Below are positions 28,372 through 37,483 of a stretch of DNA of 64,000 bases, piece after piece. Each line of letters starts with the position of its first letter. Position 1 is the stretch's first letter. The position numbers and the translations under genes are program-made. The stretch comes from Thiomonas delicata. GTDB lineage: Bacteria; Pseudomonadota; Gammaproteobacteria; Burkholderiales; Burkholderiaceae_C. Where the stretch lies: NCBI RefSeq assembly GCF_900088825.1, contig NZ_LT592171.1, positions 398,009-462,008 of the forward strand. Reading direction: 5' to 3'. The notes beneath the pieces are model-generated. The model had not been told where the DNA came from and did no database searches. It saw nothing but the letters and a program-made list of their open reading frames with translations.

Positions 28372-28830
28372 ATGAATTCCCACACCATCAGCCATGTGCA
28401 TGCCTACACGGATGGCGCCTGCAAGGGCAACCCGGGGCCGGGGGGCTGGGGCGTCCTGTTGCAAGCCGGAAGTTCGCGCAAGGAGCTTTTCGGCGGTGAA
28501 GCGCAAACCACCAACAACCGCATGGAACTGACGGCGGCCATCATGGCGCTCGAAGCCCTGCGCAAACCTTGTGACGTGCAGTTGTTTACCGATTCCCAGT
28601 ATGTGCTCAAGGGCATGACCGAGTGGCTGCCCGGCTGGAAGGCGCGCGGCTGGAAAACGGCGGATCGCAAGCCGGTGAAGAATGTCGATCTCTGGATGCG
28701 CCTGGAAAAGGCCCTTGCGCGGCACAAGGTGACATGGGTGTGGGTGCGCGGCCACAATGGCGACCCCGGCAACGAAGCCGCGGACGCGCTGGCCAACCGC
28801 GGCGTGGACAGCGTGCTCAGCGCCGCTTGA
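28372..28830 (+). CDS. rnhA: Ribonuclease HI
   Basis: The product is 152 residues. The catalytic carboxylates are visible: [16 protein letters not shown] (first Asp), [13 protein letters not shown] (Glu), [10 protein letters not shown] (Asp) and [15 protein letters not shown] (His and last Asp). It cleaves the RNA strand of RNA-DNA hybrids during replication and at R-loops. It lies between the methyltransferase gene and dnaQ, an order conserved in Burkholderiales. Confidence 0.96.
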   Translation: MNSHTISHVHAYTDGACKGNPGPGGWGVLLQAGSSRKELFGGEAQTTNNRMELTAAIMALEALRKPCDVQLFTDSQYVLKGMTEWLPGWKARGWKTADRKPVKNVDLWMRLEKALARHKVTWVWVRGHNGDPGNEAADALANRGVDSVLSAA

Positions 28831-28872
28831 GCCGCGCGCCCTTCTCCGACAAACCCAGCCGCCTGCCATCCC

Positions 28873-29583
28873 ATGACACGCCAGATCATTCTCGACACCG
28901 AAACCACGGGTCTCAACCCCGCTGCCGGCGATCGCATCATCGAAGTGGCCGCCGTCGAATTGGTCAAGCGCAGGCCCACGGGCGCGCATTTCCAACGCTA
29001 CGTCAACCCGCAACGTCCCAGCCATCCGGACGCCTTGCGCGTGCATGGCCTGACCGAAGAATTCTTGTCCGATAAGCCCTTGTTCGGCCAGATTGTCGGG
29101 GACCTGCTCGAGTTCGTGCGCGACGCCGAGGTCATCATCCACAACGCGGCCTTCGATATCGCGTTTCTCGATGCCGAACTGGACCGCCTGGGGCTGCCGC
29201 CTTTCTCGGGACATTGCGCCGGAATCACCGACTCGCTGGCCTTGGCGCGCGCACAGTTTCCCGGCAAATTCAACAGCCTTGATGCGCTTTGCAAACGGTT
29301 CGGCGTGGACAATACCCGTCGCACCCTGCACGGCGCGCTTCTGGACGCAGAACTGCTGGCCGAGGTCTATGTCTGGCTGACCCGTGGACAGGACAGCCTG
29401 GTCATTGATCTCGATGACGCCGAACGGGAGTTGGACGCCCAGCCGATGGACCTGTCTGGTCTCGATCTGCCCGTCCTCGCGGCAAATGCGCAGGAGTTGG
29501 CCGCCCATGACGCGATTCTCTCGGCGCTGGACAAGGCCTGCAGCAAAGGCGCAGTCTGGAGAGCCGGCATTTCGGACTTGTAA
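28873..29583 (+). CDS. dnaQ: DNA polymerase III epsilon subunit (3'-5' proofreading exonuclease)
   Basis: The product is 236 residues. The DEDDh motifs are clear: ILDTETTGLNP (Asp, Glu), IIHNAAFDIAFLDAEL (Asp) and HGALLDAELLAEVY (His, Asp). The C-terminal region is the segment that binds the alpha polymerase subunit. It begins 42 bases after rnhA and is likely co-transcribed. A weak hairpin and then tRNA-Val follow. Confidence 0.95.
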   Translation: MTRQIILDTETTGLNPAAGDRIIEVAAVELVKRRPTGAHFQRYVNPQRPSHPDALRVHGLTEEFLSDKPLFGQIVGDLLEFVRDAEVIIHNAAFDIAFLDAELDRLGLPPFSGHCAGITDSLALARAQFPGKFNSLDALCKRFGVDNTRRTLHGALLDAELLAEVYVWLTRGQDSLVIDLDDAERELDAQPMDLSGLDLPVLAANAQELAAHDAILSALDKACSKGAVWRAGISDL

Positions 29584-29592
29584 TGCACGAAT

Positions 29593-29607
29593 CCCGCTTC
29601 GGGTTTT
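29593..29607 (+). terminator. Weak terminator after dnaQ
   Basis: CCCG-CTT-CGGG followed by TTTT, a 4-bp stem. It is short, but positioned between dnaQ and the tRNA promoter. Confidence 0.35.
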
Positions 29608-29632
29608 GAGGCTCAGATTTTTTTGCCTATGG

Positions 29633-29638
29633 CATAAT
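29633..29638 (+). promoter_or_regulatory. Likely -10 box of the tRNA-Val promoter
   Basis: CATAAT with a GC-rich segment (GCGG) after it, 10 bases before the tRNA 5' end. No well-spaced -35 is evident; TTGAGG at 29606 is 21 bases upstream. Confidence 0.4.
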
Positions 29639-29647
29639 TAGCGGTTT

Positions 29648-29722
29648 GGGTGGTTAGCTCAGCGGTAGAGCACTGCCTTCACACGGCAGGGGCCACAGGT
29701 TCGATCCCTGTACCACCCACCA
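29648..29722 (+). tRNA. tRNA-Val (anticodon CAC)
   Basis: 75 bases with a full cloverleaf. The acceptor GGGTGGT pairs with ACCACCC, the D-arm is GCTCAGCGGTAGAGC, the anticodon stem CTGCC/GGCAG encloses the loop TTCACAC (anticodon CAC), and the T-arm is ACAGG-TTCGATC-CCTGT. CCA is encoded. It reads GUG valine codons. Confidence 0.97.
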
Positions 29723-29747
29723 GACGATCCCAGAAAAACGTTGCAAG

Positions 29748-29779
29748 AAAACGGCCTCGCAGCGAGGCCGTTTTCTTTT
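29748..29779 (+). terminator. Rho-independent terminator after tRNA-Val
   Basis: AAAACGGCCTCGC (29748-29760) and GCGAGGCCGTTTT (29762-29774) form a perfect 13-bp stem, followed by CTTTT. Strong. Confidence 0.92.
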
Positions 29780-29952
29780 GCGGCTCGCCTATCAAGATCT
29801 CGGGAATTGGGTCGTCAAACCTTCACACATCCTTGTTTGACCCCGCGACGGTTTTGATTCTGAAGCGACATGAACTTGGGTGCGCAAATTTTTGATCTTG
29901 CGTGTATTTTTAGCCTTTGTTAGGCTGTGAGCCATTCTGCAAGAACACCATC

Positions 29953-31113
29953 ATGCCCCAGACTTCACGATCCAGTTGGCCGCAAAAGGGGCTTTTGACC
30001 ATGATGGTGGCCTGTGCCCTGTTCTTGCTCGGCGCGTGTGAAGCGCTCGCGGCAAGCCGCGAGCAGTCCGCGACGGATTCCGGCGCCACGCTGCGCCACG
30101 ACTCCGCGAAGCGGGTCGTCGTGAGGAAGCATGTCTTGAAAAGGCGTGCGGCGCCCCACCCAAAGATTGTGACGAGGCGGCACAAGGTGCGCGTGGCCTC
30201 GGTGTCGCGGCGCACGTCGCGGCATCTGCCTGTCAAGGCCGCCCGCTTGCCGGAAACTCAACGGGTTGCGCGAGAAGGCAATATGTCGATGGACCCGATC
30301 GCGCTTCGCTCCGGTTCCGCACTGGTGGTGGACGAGCAGAGCAACCAGGTCTTGTTGAGCAAGAACGCTGACGATGTCAGGCCGATTGCGTCGCTCACGA
30401 AACTGATGACGGCGGCGGTCATTCTCGATGCGCATTTGCCGATGGATCAGATCATCGAGATCACGGACGACGACATCGACACACTCAAGTGGAGCAGTTC
30501 AAGGTTGCGCCCCGGCATGAAGCTCAGCCGCGAGGAGCTGCTCAAACTGGCCCTGATGTCCTCAGAGAACCGGGCCGCGCACGCCCTGGCGCGCACCTAC
30601 CCCGGCGGCATGGACGCGTTCATGCAGGCGATGAATCGCAAGGCCGCCGAATTGGGCATGACGCACACGCACTACCTCGATCCAACGGGGCTGTCGCCGC
30701 AGAACGAGTCGACCGCGCATGATCTGGCCATCCTGGTGAAGGCGGTCTATGCCTACCCGCTGATCCGCGAATTCTCGACGCACCCGAAGAGCACCGTGGA
30801 TGTCGGCAATCGCGAGTTGAAATACCGCAACACCGATCACCTGATCTTCAACAGCGGCTGGGACATCCTGTTGCAGAAGACGGGCTATATCAACGAAGCC
30901 GGCCATTGCCTCGTGCTCAATACCGTGGTTCAGGGCCGCAAGGTGATCGTGGTCTTGCTTGACGCCTGGGGCAAGTACTCGCACTTCGGCGATGCGGAGC
31001 GCATTCGAAGCTGGATCGAGCGGTCGGGGCGTACGGTGCTCACCCGCACCGAATCAAGCTCGGTCGATGCCGATTCCCCGGCGCGCCTGGTGCATAGCTC
31101 GGTCAGCGAATAA
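29953..31113 (+). CDS. pbpG: D-alanyl-D-alanine endopeptidase (PBP7-type)
   Basis: The product is 386 residues. Catalytic motifs are S147-L-T-K150 (SLTK), S204-E-N206 and a later KTG (LLQKTGYINEAG), as in the PbpG/PBP7 group that cuts D-Ala-meso-DAP cross-links. An N-terminal export signal ends either at a lipobox (LLGAC, C29) or after ALAA. Residues about 50-100 are an unusually Lys/Arg/His-rich linker (VVVRKHVLKRRAAPHPKIV) not typical of the family. It is periplasmic, stands alone and has no obvious operon partner. Confidence 0.93.
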   Translation: MPQTSRSSWPQKGLLTMMVACALFLLGACEALAASREQSATDSGATLRHDSAKRVVVRKHVLKRRAAPHPKIVTRRHKVRVASVSRRTSRHLPVKAARLPETQRVAREGNMSMDPIALRSGSALVVDEQSNQVLLSKNADDVRPIASLTKLMTAAVILDAHLPMDQIIEITDDDIDTLKWSSSRLRPGMKLSREELLKLALMSSENRAAHALARTYPGGMDAFMQAMNRKAAELGMTHTHYLDPTGLSPQNESTAHDLAILVKAVYAYPLIREFSTHPKSTVDVGNRELKYRNTDHLIFNSGWDILLQKTGYINEAGHCLVLNTVVQGRKVIVVLLDAWGKYSHFGDAERIRSWIERSGRTVLTRTESSSVDADSPARLVHSSVSE

Positions 31114-31226
31114 GGCGGGCTGCGAGCCCAGGCCCGGCGCACGCAAACCAGGGCCGAAGCGCAGCCCGCGGACACGCGGATAGCCCACGCGCCCCGGTCT
31201 GCACTGTCCTGCCGACAAGGAACGGA

Positions 31227-32033
31227 TTACAGCCGCCGCGAAACGGATGCGCTGTTTCTCGGGCGGTAACCCAGGGCAGCCGAGATCGTGACCGCAGTGT
31301 CGATAACCTTGCCGAGCCAGTCCTCCTGCAGGCGATCCGCCGGCGCGGACAGCGACAATCCGGCCACCAACTGCCCGGAGTCGTCATAGATCCCGGCGGC
31401 CATGCAGCGCACGCCGAGTTCGAGTTCCTCGTTGTCGCGCGCGTAGCCCATTTGCCGCACGCGTGCCAGTTCGGCTTCGAGCTGCGCCGCATTGGTGATG
31501 CTGTTGCGCGTATGGCCGACCAGTCCGGTGCGCATGGCATAGGCTTTCACGCGCTGCGGGTCTTCTGCGGCGAGAAACAGCTTGCCCACCGAGGTGAGAT
31601 GGAGCGGGGCGTGACCGCCGACGGTGCGCACCACCTGCATGCCCGATCGTTCGCTGTAGGTCCGTTCGATATAGACGATCTCGTCGCCCTGGCGCATGCT
31701 GAGATTGACCGGCTGGTGCGTGAGCCTGTGCAATTCGCGCATCGGGCCCAGTGCCACATCGCGGACATTCAGGCGCGCTTTCACCAGGTTGCCCAATTCC
31801 AGCAGACGCATGCCGAGTTGGTAGATGCCCGGCTCGCAGCGGTCGATCAGCCGCCCGGTGGCCAGGTCGTTCAGAATGCGGTGCGCGGTGGATGGATGCA
31901 GGCCGGTGCGCTCGGCGATGGTCTTCAGCGGCATGGGCTCCGAATGGGCGGCCAGTACATCGAGAATGGCAAACATGCGCTCGATCACCTGGATGGCGGG
32001 TTGATCGCGAGTTGTTTTCTGAACGGCGCTCAT
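31227..32033 (-). CDS. IclR-family transcriptional regulator
   Basis: The product is 268 residues. The N-terminal winged helix-turn-helix (FAILDVLAAHSEPMPLKTIA, then GLHPSTAHRILNDLATGRLI) is followed by the IclR effector domain (VYIERTYSERSGMQVVRTVG, LHLTSVGKLFLA, GVRCMAAGIYDDSGQLVAGL with the conserved Cys). It diverges from lutAB across a 120-base spacer, so it most likely controls lactate or glycolate utilisation, though lut operons elsewhere are usually under GntR-type control. The effector is not known. Confidence 0.92.
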   Translation of the reverse strand: MSAVQKTTRDQPAIQVIERMFAILDVLAAHSEPMPLKTIAERTGLHPSTAHRILNDLATGRLIDRCEPGIYQLGMRLLELGNLVKARLNVRDVALGPMRELHRLTHQPVNLSMRQGDEIVYIERTYSERSGMQVVRTVGGHAPLHLTSVGKLFLAAEDPQRVKAYAMRTGLVGHTRNSITNAAQLEAELARVRQMGYARDNEELELGVRCMAAGIYDDSGQLVAGLSLSAPADRLQEDWLGKVIDTAVTISAALGYRPRNSASVSRRL

Positions 32034-32153
32034 GGTGCTGCATTTTAGATGGCGAAAACCAGGGCTGTCATCCGGAATCTCGCCATGGGTGCGCGAACCT
32101 CGATTCAAGGCCAAGTCTTGCCCTGCAGCAAAGCGCGCGCCGATAATGCTTCG

Positions 32154-32897
32154 ATGAAACCAAAAGTGGGCTTGTTCATCACCTGCCTGGCTGACAGCAT
32201 GCGGCCCTCGATTCCCTGGGCTGCGGTACGGCTGCTGGAACATGCGGGTTACGACGTCGAGGTGCCGATGGCGCAAACCTGTTGCGGGCAACCGGCCTAC
32301 AACGCGGGGGACGCGCGCAACGCCAGGCTGCTGGCGCAGAAATTCCTCGACGAGTTCGAGGGCTTCGATTACGTCGTCGCCCCATCGGGCTCCTGCATGG
32401 GCACGCTCAAGACGCATGACGCCGACTTGTTCAACGGGCACGCCGACTTGTTGCGCCGCTACGAGCGCTTGCAGCCGCGCCTGTACGAGCTCACCGATTT
32501 CCTCGTCAATGTCGCACGATTGCGCAATCTGCCCGGTAGCAGCAAGGGCCGCATGACCTATCACGACAGCTGCGCCGGCTTGCGCGAACTCGGCGTCCAG
32601 CAACAGCCGCGCGCCCTGCTGGCGCTGCAACCTGGCGTCGAGCTGGTGGAGATGGATCAATGCCAGCAATGTTGCGGTTTCGGCGGAACCTTCGCGGTGA
32701 AATACGGCAATATCTCGGCGGCCATCGCCGATGAGAAGTGCGCGCATATCCACGCCAGCGGGGCGGAGGCCGTCGTCATGGGCGATCTGGGCTGCATGCT
32801 GCATATCGAGGGCAGGCTGCGCCGCACAGGCGACTTGCACACCCGCGTTCTGCATATCGCCGAAGTGCTCGCCGGCACATCCGAGGAGGATGTCTGA
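32154..32897 (+). CDS. lutA: L-lactate utilisation FeS protein LutA/LldE
   Basis: The product is 247 residues with two cysteine-rich CCG domains: TCCGQPAYN and, in the second half, HDSCAGLRELG with CQQCCGFGGTFAVKYG. These bind FeS or haem-disulfide-reductase-type clusters. LutA works with LutB and LutC to oxidise L-lactate to pyruvate. The stop overlaps the lutB start by one base (TGATG), indicating coupling. The ATG at 32154 is preceded by a weak site only. Confidence 0.93.
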   Translation: MKPKVGLFITCLADSMRPSIPWAAVRLLEHAGYDVEVPMAQTCCGQPAYNAGDARNARLLAQKFLDEFEGFDYVVAPSGSCMGTLKTHDADLFNGHADLLRRYERLQPRLYELTDFLVNVARLRNLPGSSKGRMTYHDSCAGLRELGVQQQPRALLALQPGVELVEMDQCQQCCGFGGTFAVKYGNISAAIADEKCAHIHASGAEAVVMGDLGCMLHIEGRLRRTGDLHTRVLHIAEVLAGTSEEDV

Positions 32898-34306
32898 TGC
32901 AAGTACAGAGCATGCATTTCAAGGCCAGGGCCGGCGAGAAGCTGGCCGACCAACGCCTGCAGCAAAATCTGAAGAAGCTTTCGACCAAATTCGTTTCCGG
33001 GCGCGCCGCTGCGGTGGCTGCCTTGCCCGAGTTCGACGACATTCGTGCGGCGGCCGTGGCCCGGCGCAATCATGCGCTGGCCGAACTGGACGTCTGGCTG
33101 GAGCGGTTCGAAGCCGAGGCCAGGCGCCGCGGCGCCACCGTGCTCTGGGCCCAGACCCCTGCCGAGGCTGCGCAACTCGTGGTGGACATCGCGCGCAGGC
33201 ACGGCTGCAAATCGGCCATCAAATCGAAGTCCATGGTGACCGAGGAGATGGGGTTGAACGCCGCCCTGCATCAGGCTGGCGTGGCCGTCACGGAAACCGA
33301 TCTGGGGGAGTACATCCTGCAGATCAACGACAACGAGCCGCCATCTCACATCATCGCCCCTGTGGTGCACAAGGACAAGGAGCAGATCGCCGATTTGTTC
33401 GAGCGCGTGCATCACAAGCCGAGAAAAACGGAAATCCCGGACATGACCCGCGAGGCGCGCGAAGTGCTGCGCGAAAAATTCATGCAGGCCGACATGGGGA
33501 TGAGCGGCGGTAATTTTCTCATTGCCGAGACGGGTTCGGTGGCGGTTGTCACGAACGAAGGCAACGAGGGCATGTGCACCATTCTGCCGCGCGTGCATGT
33601 GGCCATCACCGGGATCGAGAAGGTCCTGCCCACGCTGGAGGACTTCGCCGCCGTGCTGCGCCTGCTGCCGCGCTCGGCGACAGGCCAGGCCATCAGCAAC
33701 TACGTTTCGCTACTCACAGGGGTGCGTGGCGCGACCGAGCCGGATGGTCCCGAGCATATGTACTTCGTCCTGCTCGACGGCGGCCGCAGCGAATTGTTGG
33801 GCGGGGAATTTCAGGACATGCTGCGTTGCATCCGTTGCGGCGCCTGCATGAACCATTGCCCGGTCTACCAGAAGGTTGGCGGCCATGCCTATGGCTGGGT
33901 GTACCCGGGGCCGATGGGGTCGGTGCTCACCCCCAATTATGTCGGCCTGGAGAACGCGCTGGATCTTCCGCATGCCGCGACCTTGTGCGGCCAGTGCCAG
34001 GTGGTGTGCCCGATGAGCATTCCGCTGCCGGACTTGTTGCGCAAGTTGCGCGAGAAGCAGTTCGAGCGGAACCTGCGGCCCTGGGCCGAGCGGCTGATGC
34101 TGCGTGCCTGGGCTTATGCCGCGCTGCATCCGCGGCTCTATCGGCCCGCGAGCGCAACCATCGCGTGGTTGCTGGCGCGCCTGGGTGGTTCGGGCGGGCG
34201 CATCGAGCATGTGCCGATGGCTTCGGGCTGGAGCCGCTACCGTGACATGCCGGCACCCCCGGGAGGCTTGTTCCGCAGTCAATTCGCGCGGCGCGGGCCT
34301 CGTTGA
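32897..34306 (+). CDS. lutB: L-lactate utilisation FeS protein LutB/LldF
   Basis: The product is 469 residues. The N-terminal two-thirds is the LutB/LUD domain (SAIKSKSMVTEEMGLN, LGEYILQINDNEPPSHI, MGMSGGNFLIAETGSV). Two ferredoxin-like sites follow: CIRCGACMNHCPVYQ (near residue 312) and CGQCQVVCPMSIPLPDLL. The extra C-terminal stretch after about 400 is basic and helical. It forms the lactate-oxidising complex with LutA. The third subunit LutC would normally follow but does not; pagP lies downstream on the other strand. Confidence 0.93.
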   Translation: MQVQSMHFKARAGEKLADQRLQQNLKKLSTKFVSGRAAAVAALPEFDDIRAAAVARRNHALAELDVWLERFEAEARRRGATVLWAQTPAEAAQLVVDIARRHGCKSAIKSKSMVTEEMGLNAALHQAGVAVTETDLGEYILQINDNEPPSHIIAPVVHKDKEQIADLFERVHHKPRKTEIPDMTREAREVLREKFMQADMGMSGGNFLIAETGSVAVVTNEGNEGMCTILPRVHVAITGIEKVLPTLEDFAAVLRLLPRSATGQAISNYVSLLTGVRGATEPDGPEHMYFVLLDGGRSELLGGEFQDMLRCIRCGACMNHCPVYQKVGGHAYGWVYPGPMGSVLTPNYVGLENALDLPHAATLCGQCQVVCPMSIPLPDLLRKLREKQFERNLRPWAERLMLRAWAYAALHPRLYRPASATIAWLLARLGGSGGRIEHVPMASGWSRYRDMPAPPGGLFRSQFARRGPR

Positions 34307-34340
34307 CCCCGTCGCGTCGCGACGGCCGCCTCGGCAATGT

Positions 34341-34910
34341 TCAGTGGAAGGCGTAGCGGGCGAAAAAGAAGGCCACGTTGCCGTTGTTCAGGGTGTTGCT
34401 GACCTTGGGCAGGAAGGTTCCGTAGAGCGTGAAGCGGCCGTAGCTTACCGACAGCAGGGGTAGGGCGATCGGGAAGGGGATGTTGTTGAAGATGTCGGCG
34501 CGCGAGGTGATGCCGGCGGTGTAGCCGGCGCCGAACTTGAGCTTGCCCACGGGGTTCCACAACCACTGCTTGGTGTACCCCACCACCGGTTCGGCGTTGC
34601 GGTGCGAGTCCGAGAAGACCATGGCGTAGACCATTTGGTCGTTGCCGTTGGCGTCCACCAGGTGCTTGCCCCAGCCCAGGCCCCAGGCATGGCTGTTGAG
34701 GGTGGCGCGCTTGGCGGCGGTGTAGGTGCTGGGGTCGTGCCAGGTGTAGCCGGAGACGAACAGGTCGGAGTTGCCGTGGTCGTAGATGTTGGTGAGGTTC
34801 TGGCCGACGCCGTCCGCCCAGTTCTGCGCGGACCCCAGGACGGACGCCTGGCTGACGGGGGCCAGCATCGAGATGGCTGCGAGTAAAACGGCGAGAAGCG
34901 TGGAGCGCAT
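34341..34910 (-). CDS. pagP: Lipid A palmitoyltransferase
   Basis: The product is 189 residues with a signal peptide ending near SQAS. The mature protein is an outer-membrane beta-barrel of PagP type: YTWHDPSTYT holds the catalytic His58, and FSDSHRN holds Asp101 and Ser102, matching His33, Asp76 and Ser77 of the E. coli enzyme. Conserved strands follow (GYTAGITSR, PFPIALPLLSVSYG, NNGNVAFFFARYAF). It transfers palmitate from phospholipids to lipid A, which strengthens the outer membrane under stress. It seems monocistronic. Confidence 0.9.
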   Translation of the reverse strand: MRSTLLAVLLAAISMLAPVSQASVLGSAQNWADGVGQNLTNIYDHGNSDLFVSGYTWHDPSTYTAAKRATLNSHAWGLGWGKHLVDANGNDQMVYAMVFSDSHRNAEPVVGYTKQWLWNPVGKLKFGAGYTAGITSRADIFNNIPFPIALPLLSVSYGRFTLYGTFLPKVSNTLNNGNVAFFFARYAFH

Positions 34911-34934
34911 GGGAGTCGGTGCGGCGAAGCTTAT

Positions 34935-35687
34935 TTATTGTGAGGTGGCGGATTCTATCCACTGCCCATGGCTAAAAATCTGGTTCGGACGGAAGCGCGA
35001 CTTGTAGGCCATTTTCTCGCTCGCGGCGATCCAGTAGCCCAGATAGGCATGAGGCAGCTGCATGGCGCGGGCTTGCATGATCTGCCACAACACGCTGTAA
35101 GTGCCGTAGCTGGCACCCGCGTCATCGGGTTCGTAGAAGGTGTAGACGGCCGACAGGCCGTCGGACAGCAGGTCGACGATCGACACCATTTTGAGCGGGC
35201 CGCGTTCGCCGTCTCTGTCGGGTGGGGCCCGGAACTCCACCAGCCGGGTATTGACCCGGCTTTGCAGCAGGAACTGGGTGTATTGGTCGATGCTGTCCTG
35301 GTCCATGCCGCCGCCCGCGTGCCGGCGGGCCTGGTAGCGCAGGTAGAGCTGGTAATGCTCGGGTACGAAACCCAGCTTGAGCACGCTGGCCTGCAGATCG
35401 GCGTGCCGTACCCAGGCCCGGCGCTGTGCGCGGTTGGGGGCGAAGCGCAGGGCCAGCACACGTAGGGGGATGCAGGCTTTGCAGTCGTCGCATTGCGGCC
35501 GGTAGGTGAACAGTCCGCTGCGGCGGAAACCCGCTTGCACCAGGCTGGTGTAGACCTCGGCATGGATGAGGTGGCTGGGCGTGGCCACCTGGGAGCGCGC
35601 CTGACGCCCGGGCAAGTAGCTGCAGGGGTAACCGGCAGTCGAATAGAACTGCAGCGCGGTGAACGGGAGTTCTTTCGGATGGGTCAC
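34935..35687 (-). CDS. bpt: Aspartate/glutamate leucyltransferase
   Basis: The product is 250 residues from a GTG at 35687 that overlaps the aat stop (GTGA). The N-terminal cysteine pattern [13 protein letters not shown] and [16 protein letters not shown] is that of the ATE1/Bpt family, and the C-terminal GNAT-like part has [12 protein letters not shown] and [20 protein letters not shown]. It adds leucine to N-terminal Asp or Glu, making proteins substrates for ClpS-ClpAP. With aat it forms the N-end-rule transferase pair. Confidence 0.95.
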   Translation of the reverse strand: MTHPKELPFTALQFYSTAGYPCSYLPGRQARSQVATPSHLIHAEVYTSLVQAGFRRSGLFTYRPQCDDCKACIPLRVLALRFAPNRAQRRAWVRHADLQASVLKLGFVPEHYQLYLRYQARRHAGGGMDQDSIDQYTQFLLQSRVNTRLVEFRAPPDRDGERGPLKMVSIVDLLSDGLSAVYTFYEPDDAGASYGTYSVLWQIMQARAMQLPHAYLGYWIAASEKMAYKSRFRPNQIFSHGQWIESATSQ

Positions 35688-36430
35688 AGCCAGGGAGCGC
35701 AATCGCGTTGAAACTGCGACCAATCATACCGCCACGAGGCAGGGCCTTGCGCCTGGCTGGACTGCTCCAGCGCGCGCATGAACGCATCCCGCGGCCAGGG
35801 GCGCGCACCCATGTTGGCGAGGTGGGCGGTTTGTTGCTGGCAGTCGATGGGGCCGATGCCGTGCCGCAGGCAAAAGCCGCAGAGCGCCATCAGCAGGAGC
35901 TTGGAGCCGTCGTCCACCCGCGTGAACATCGACTCGCCGAACACCATGCCGCCAAGCGAGACGCAATACAGGCCGGCGACCAGTTCGTCGTCGCGCCACA
36001 GTTCGAAGCTGTGGGCCAGGCCCTGGGTGTGCAGGGTGCAGTAGGCGTCGACGATGGCCGGCACGATCCAGGTCTGCTCGGTGTCGCGCCTGGGCGCGGC
36101 GCAGGCCTGCATGACGGCGCGAAAGTCGCTGTCCGTGCGCAATGCCAGGCGCGCCTCGCGCAAATGCCGCCGCGCCGACTGCCGTAACGAGCGGCGCACC
36201 TTGAGTTCGGCCGGCACCAGCACCATGCGCGGGTCCGGCGTCCACCATAGCGGGGGCTCGTCGGCGCCGAACCAGGGGAAAACGCCCTGGGCATATGCGG
36301 CCTGCAGGGTTTTCGCATCCACCCGCCCGCCCACGGCGAGCAGGCCCGGGTAAGGAGCATCGTTCGGAAGCGCCTGCTCGGGCGGCGGAAAGCGATCCCC
36401 GGGACGCAGGCGGGCAAGGGTCCAAGTCAT
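35684..36430 (-). CDS. aat: Leucyl/phenylalanyl-tRNA-protein transferase
   Basis: The product is 248 residues. Family blocks are [59 protein letters not shown] and [15 protein letters not shown]. The enzyme transfers Leu or Phe from aminoacyl-tRNA to N-terminal Lys or Arg, creating primary N-degrons for ClpS. It is translationally coupled to bpt downstream by a 4-base overlap. Confidence 0.96.
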   Translation of the reverse strand: MTWTLARLRPGDRFPPPEQALPNDAPYPGLLAVGGRVDAKTLQAAYAQGVFPWFGADEPPLWWTPDPRMVLVPAELKVRRSLRQSARRHLREARLALRTDSDFRAVMQACAAPRRDTEQTWIVPAIVDAYCTLHTQGLAHSFELWRDDELVAGLYCVSLGGMVFGESMFTRVDDGSKLLLMALCGFCLRHGIGPIDCQQQTAHLANMGARPWPRDAFMRALEQSSQAQGPASWRYDWSQFQRDCAPWL

Positions 36431-36567
36431 GGTGGTGGTGAAGGCCTCGACGTGAAGGCGGACGAATTGCGGGGACCGGTATTGAGTCGCCGGTCATGCG
36501 GTATTCTCGCCTTGGCAGGGCAGCACAAGGGTTGCCCGCTTCAATTTGACCCCAGACGAAAGTTCGC

Positions 36568-37095
36568 ATGTCTCTTTTCCAACTTGGCGCGCTCGGCCCC
36601 GAGGTCGCCTCTGGCGTGTTCGTCGCCGATTCCGCGTGTGTCGTCGGCCGCGTGCGCCTGGCGGCCGGGGCGAGCGTGTGGTTCAGCGCCGTCTTGCGTG
36701 GGGACAATGAACCCATCGACATCGGCGAAAACAGCAATGTCCAGGACGCGGCGGTGCTCCATACCGACCCTGGTTTCCCGCTGACGGTCGGCGCGGGGGT
36801 TTCGATCGGCCACCAGGCCATGCTGCATGGTTGCACGGTGGGCGATGGCAGCCTGATCGGTATCCATGCCGTGATCCTGAATGGCGCGCGCATCGGCCGC
36901 AACTGCCTTGTTGGGGCCGGCGCCCTGGTCACCGAGGGCAAGACTTTCCCCGATGGTTCGCTCATCATCGGTTCACCCGCGCGCGTCGTGCGCGAACTCA
37001 CGCCGGAACAGATTGAACAGATGCATCGCAACGCGCTGTCCTATGTGAACAAGGCGGCCCGCTACCGTGCCGAATTGGAGCCGGTGCGCCCATGA
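36568..37095 (+). CDS. Gamma-carbonic anhydrase family protein
   Basis: The product is 175 residues built of left-handed beta-helix hexapeptide repeats ([38 protein letters not shown]). The metal-binding histidines are in VLHTDPG and [14 protein letters not shown], as in YrdA/CaiE-type gamma carbonic anhydrases. Whether it hydrates CO2 or has another role is unproven for this subgroup. It forms a cytoplasmic trimer by analogy. Its stop codon lies inside the first unit of the 78-bp tandem repeat that leads into hslO. Confidence 0.92.
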   Translation: MSLFQLGALGPEVASGVFVADSACVVGRVRLAAGASVWFSAVLRGDNEPIDIGENSNVQDAAVLHTDPGFPLTVGAGVSIGHQAMLHGCTVGDGSLIGIHAVILNGARIGRNCLVGAGALVTEGKTFPDGSLIIGSPARVVRELTPEQIEQMHRNALSYVNKAARYRAELEPVRP

Positions 37096-37481
37096 GCCCA
37101 TCGCCATGCCGCCCGAAGATGGGCAAAGCCCCGCTTGGCGGGGTCGCGCGCAGCGCGGGGGTGCTCTCCATGAGCCCATCGCCCGGCCGCCCGAAGATGG
37201 GCGAAGCCCCGCTTGGCGGGGTCGCGCGCAGCGCGGGGGTGCTCTCCATGAGTCCATCGCCCGGCCGCCCGAAGATGGGCGCAGCCCCGCTTGGCGGGGT
37301 CGCGCGCAGCGCGGGGGTGCTCTCCATGAGCCCATCGCCCGGCCGCCCGAAGATGGGCGCAGCCCCGCTTGGCGGGGTCGCGCGCAGCGCAGGGGTGCTC
37401 TCCATGAGCCCATCGCCCGGCCGCCCGAAGATGGGCGCAGCCCCGCTTGGCGGGGTCGCGCGCAGCGCGGGGGTGCTCTCC
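37092..37481 (+). repeat. Five tandem copies of a 78-bp GC-rich unit between the gamma-CA gene and hslO
   Basis: Units begin at 37092, 37170, 37248, 37326 and 37404, each exactly 78 bases, with no spacers and only a handful of differences between copies. Each begins ATGAGCCCATCGC or close to it and contains the small palindromes CCCCGCTTGGCGGGG and GCGCGCAGCGC. Because 78 is 26 codons, reading frames stay open through the array in several frames, and one runs directly into hslO. The repeat is continuous with the upstream stop codon and ends 2 bases before the hslO ATG. Confidence 0.97.
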
Positions 37482-37483
37482 AG

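Noticed and set aside
37092-37481. Tandem repeat considered as a CRISPR array or as a separate repeat protein gene
   Set aside because: The units abut with no variable spacers and no cas genes are near. All frames are open merely because the unit is 78 bases, and none has protein-like composition.
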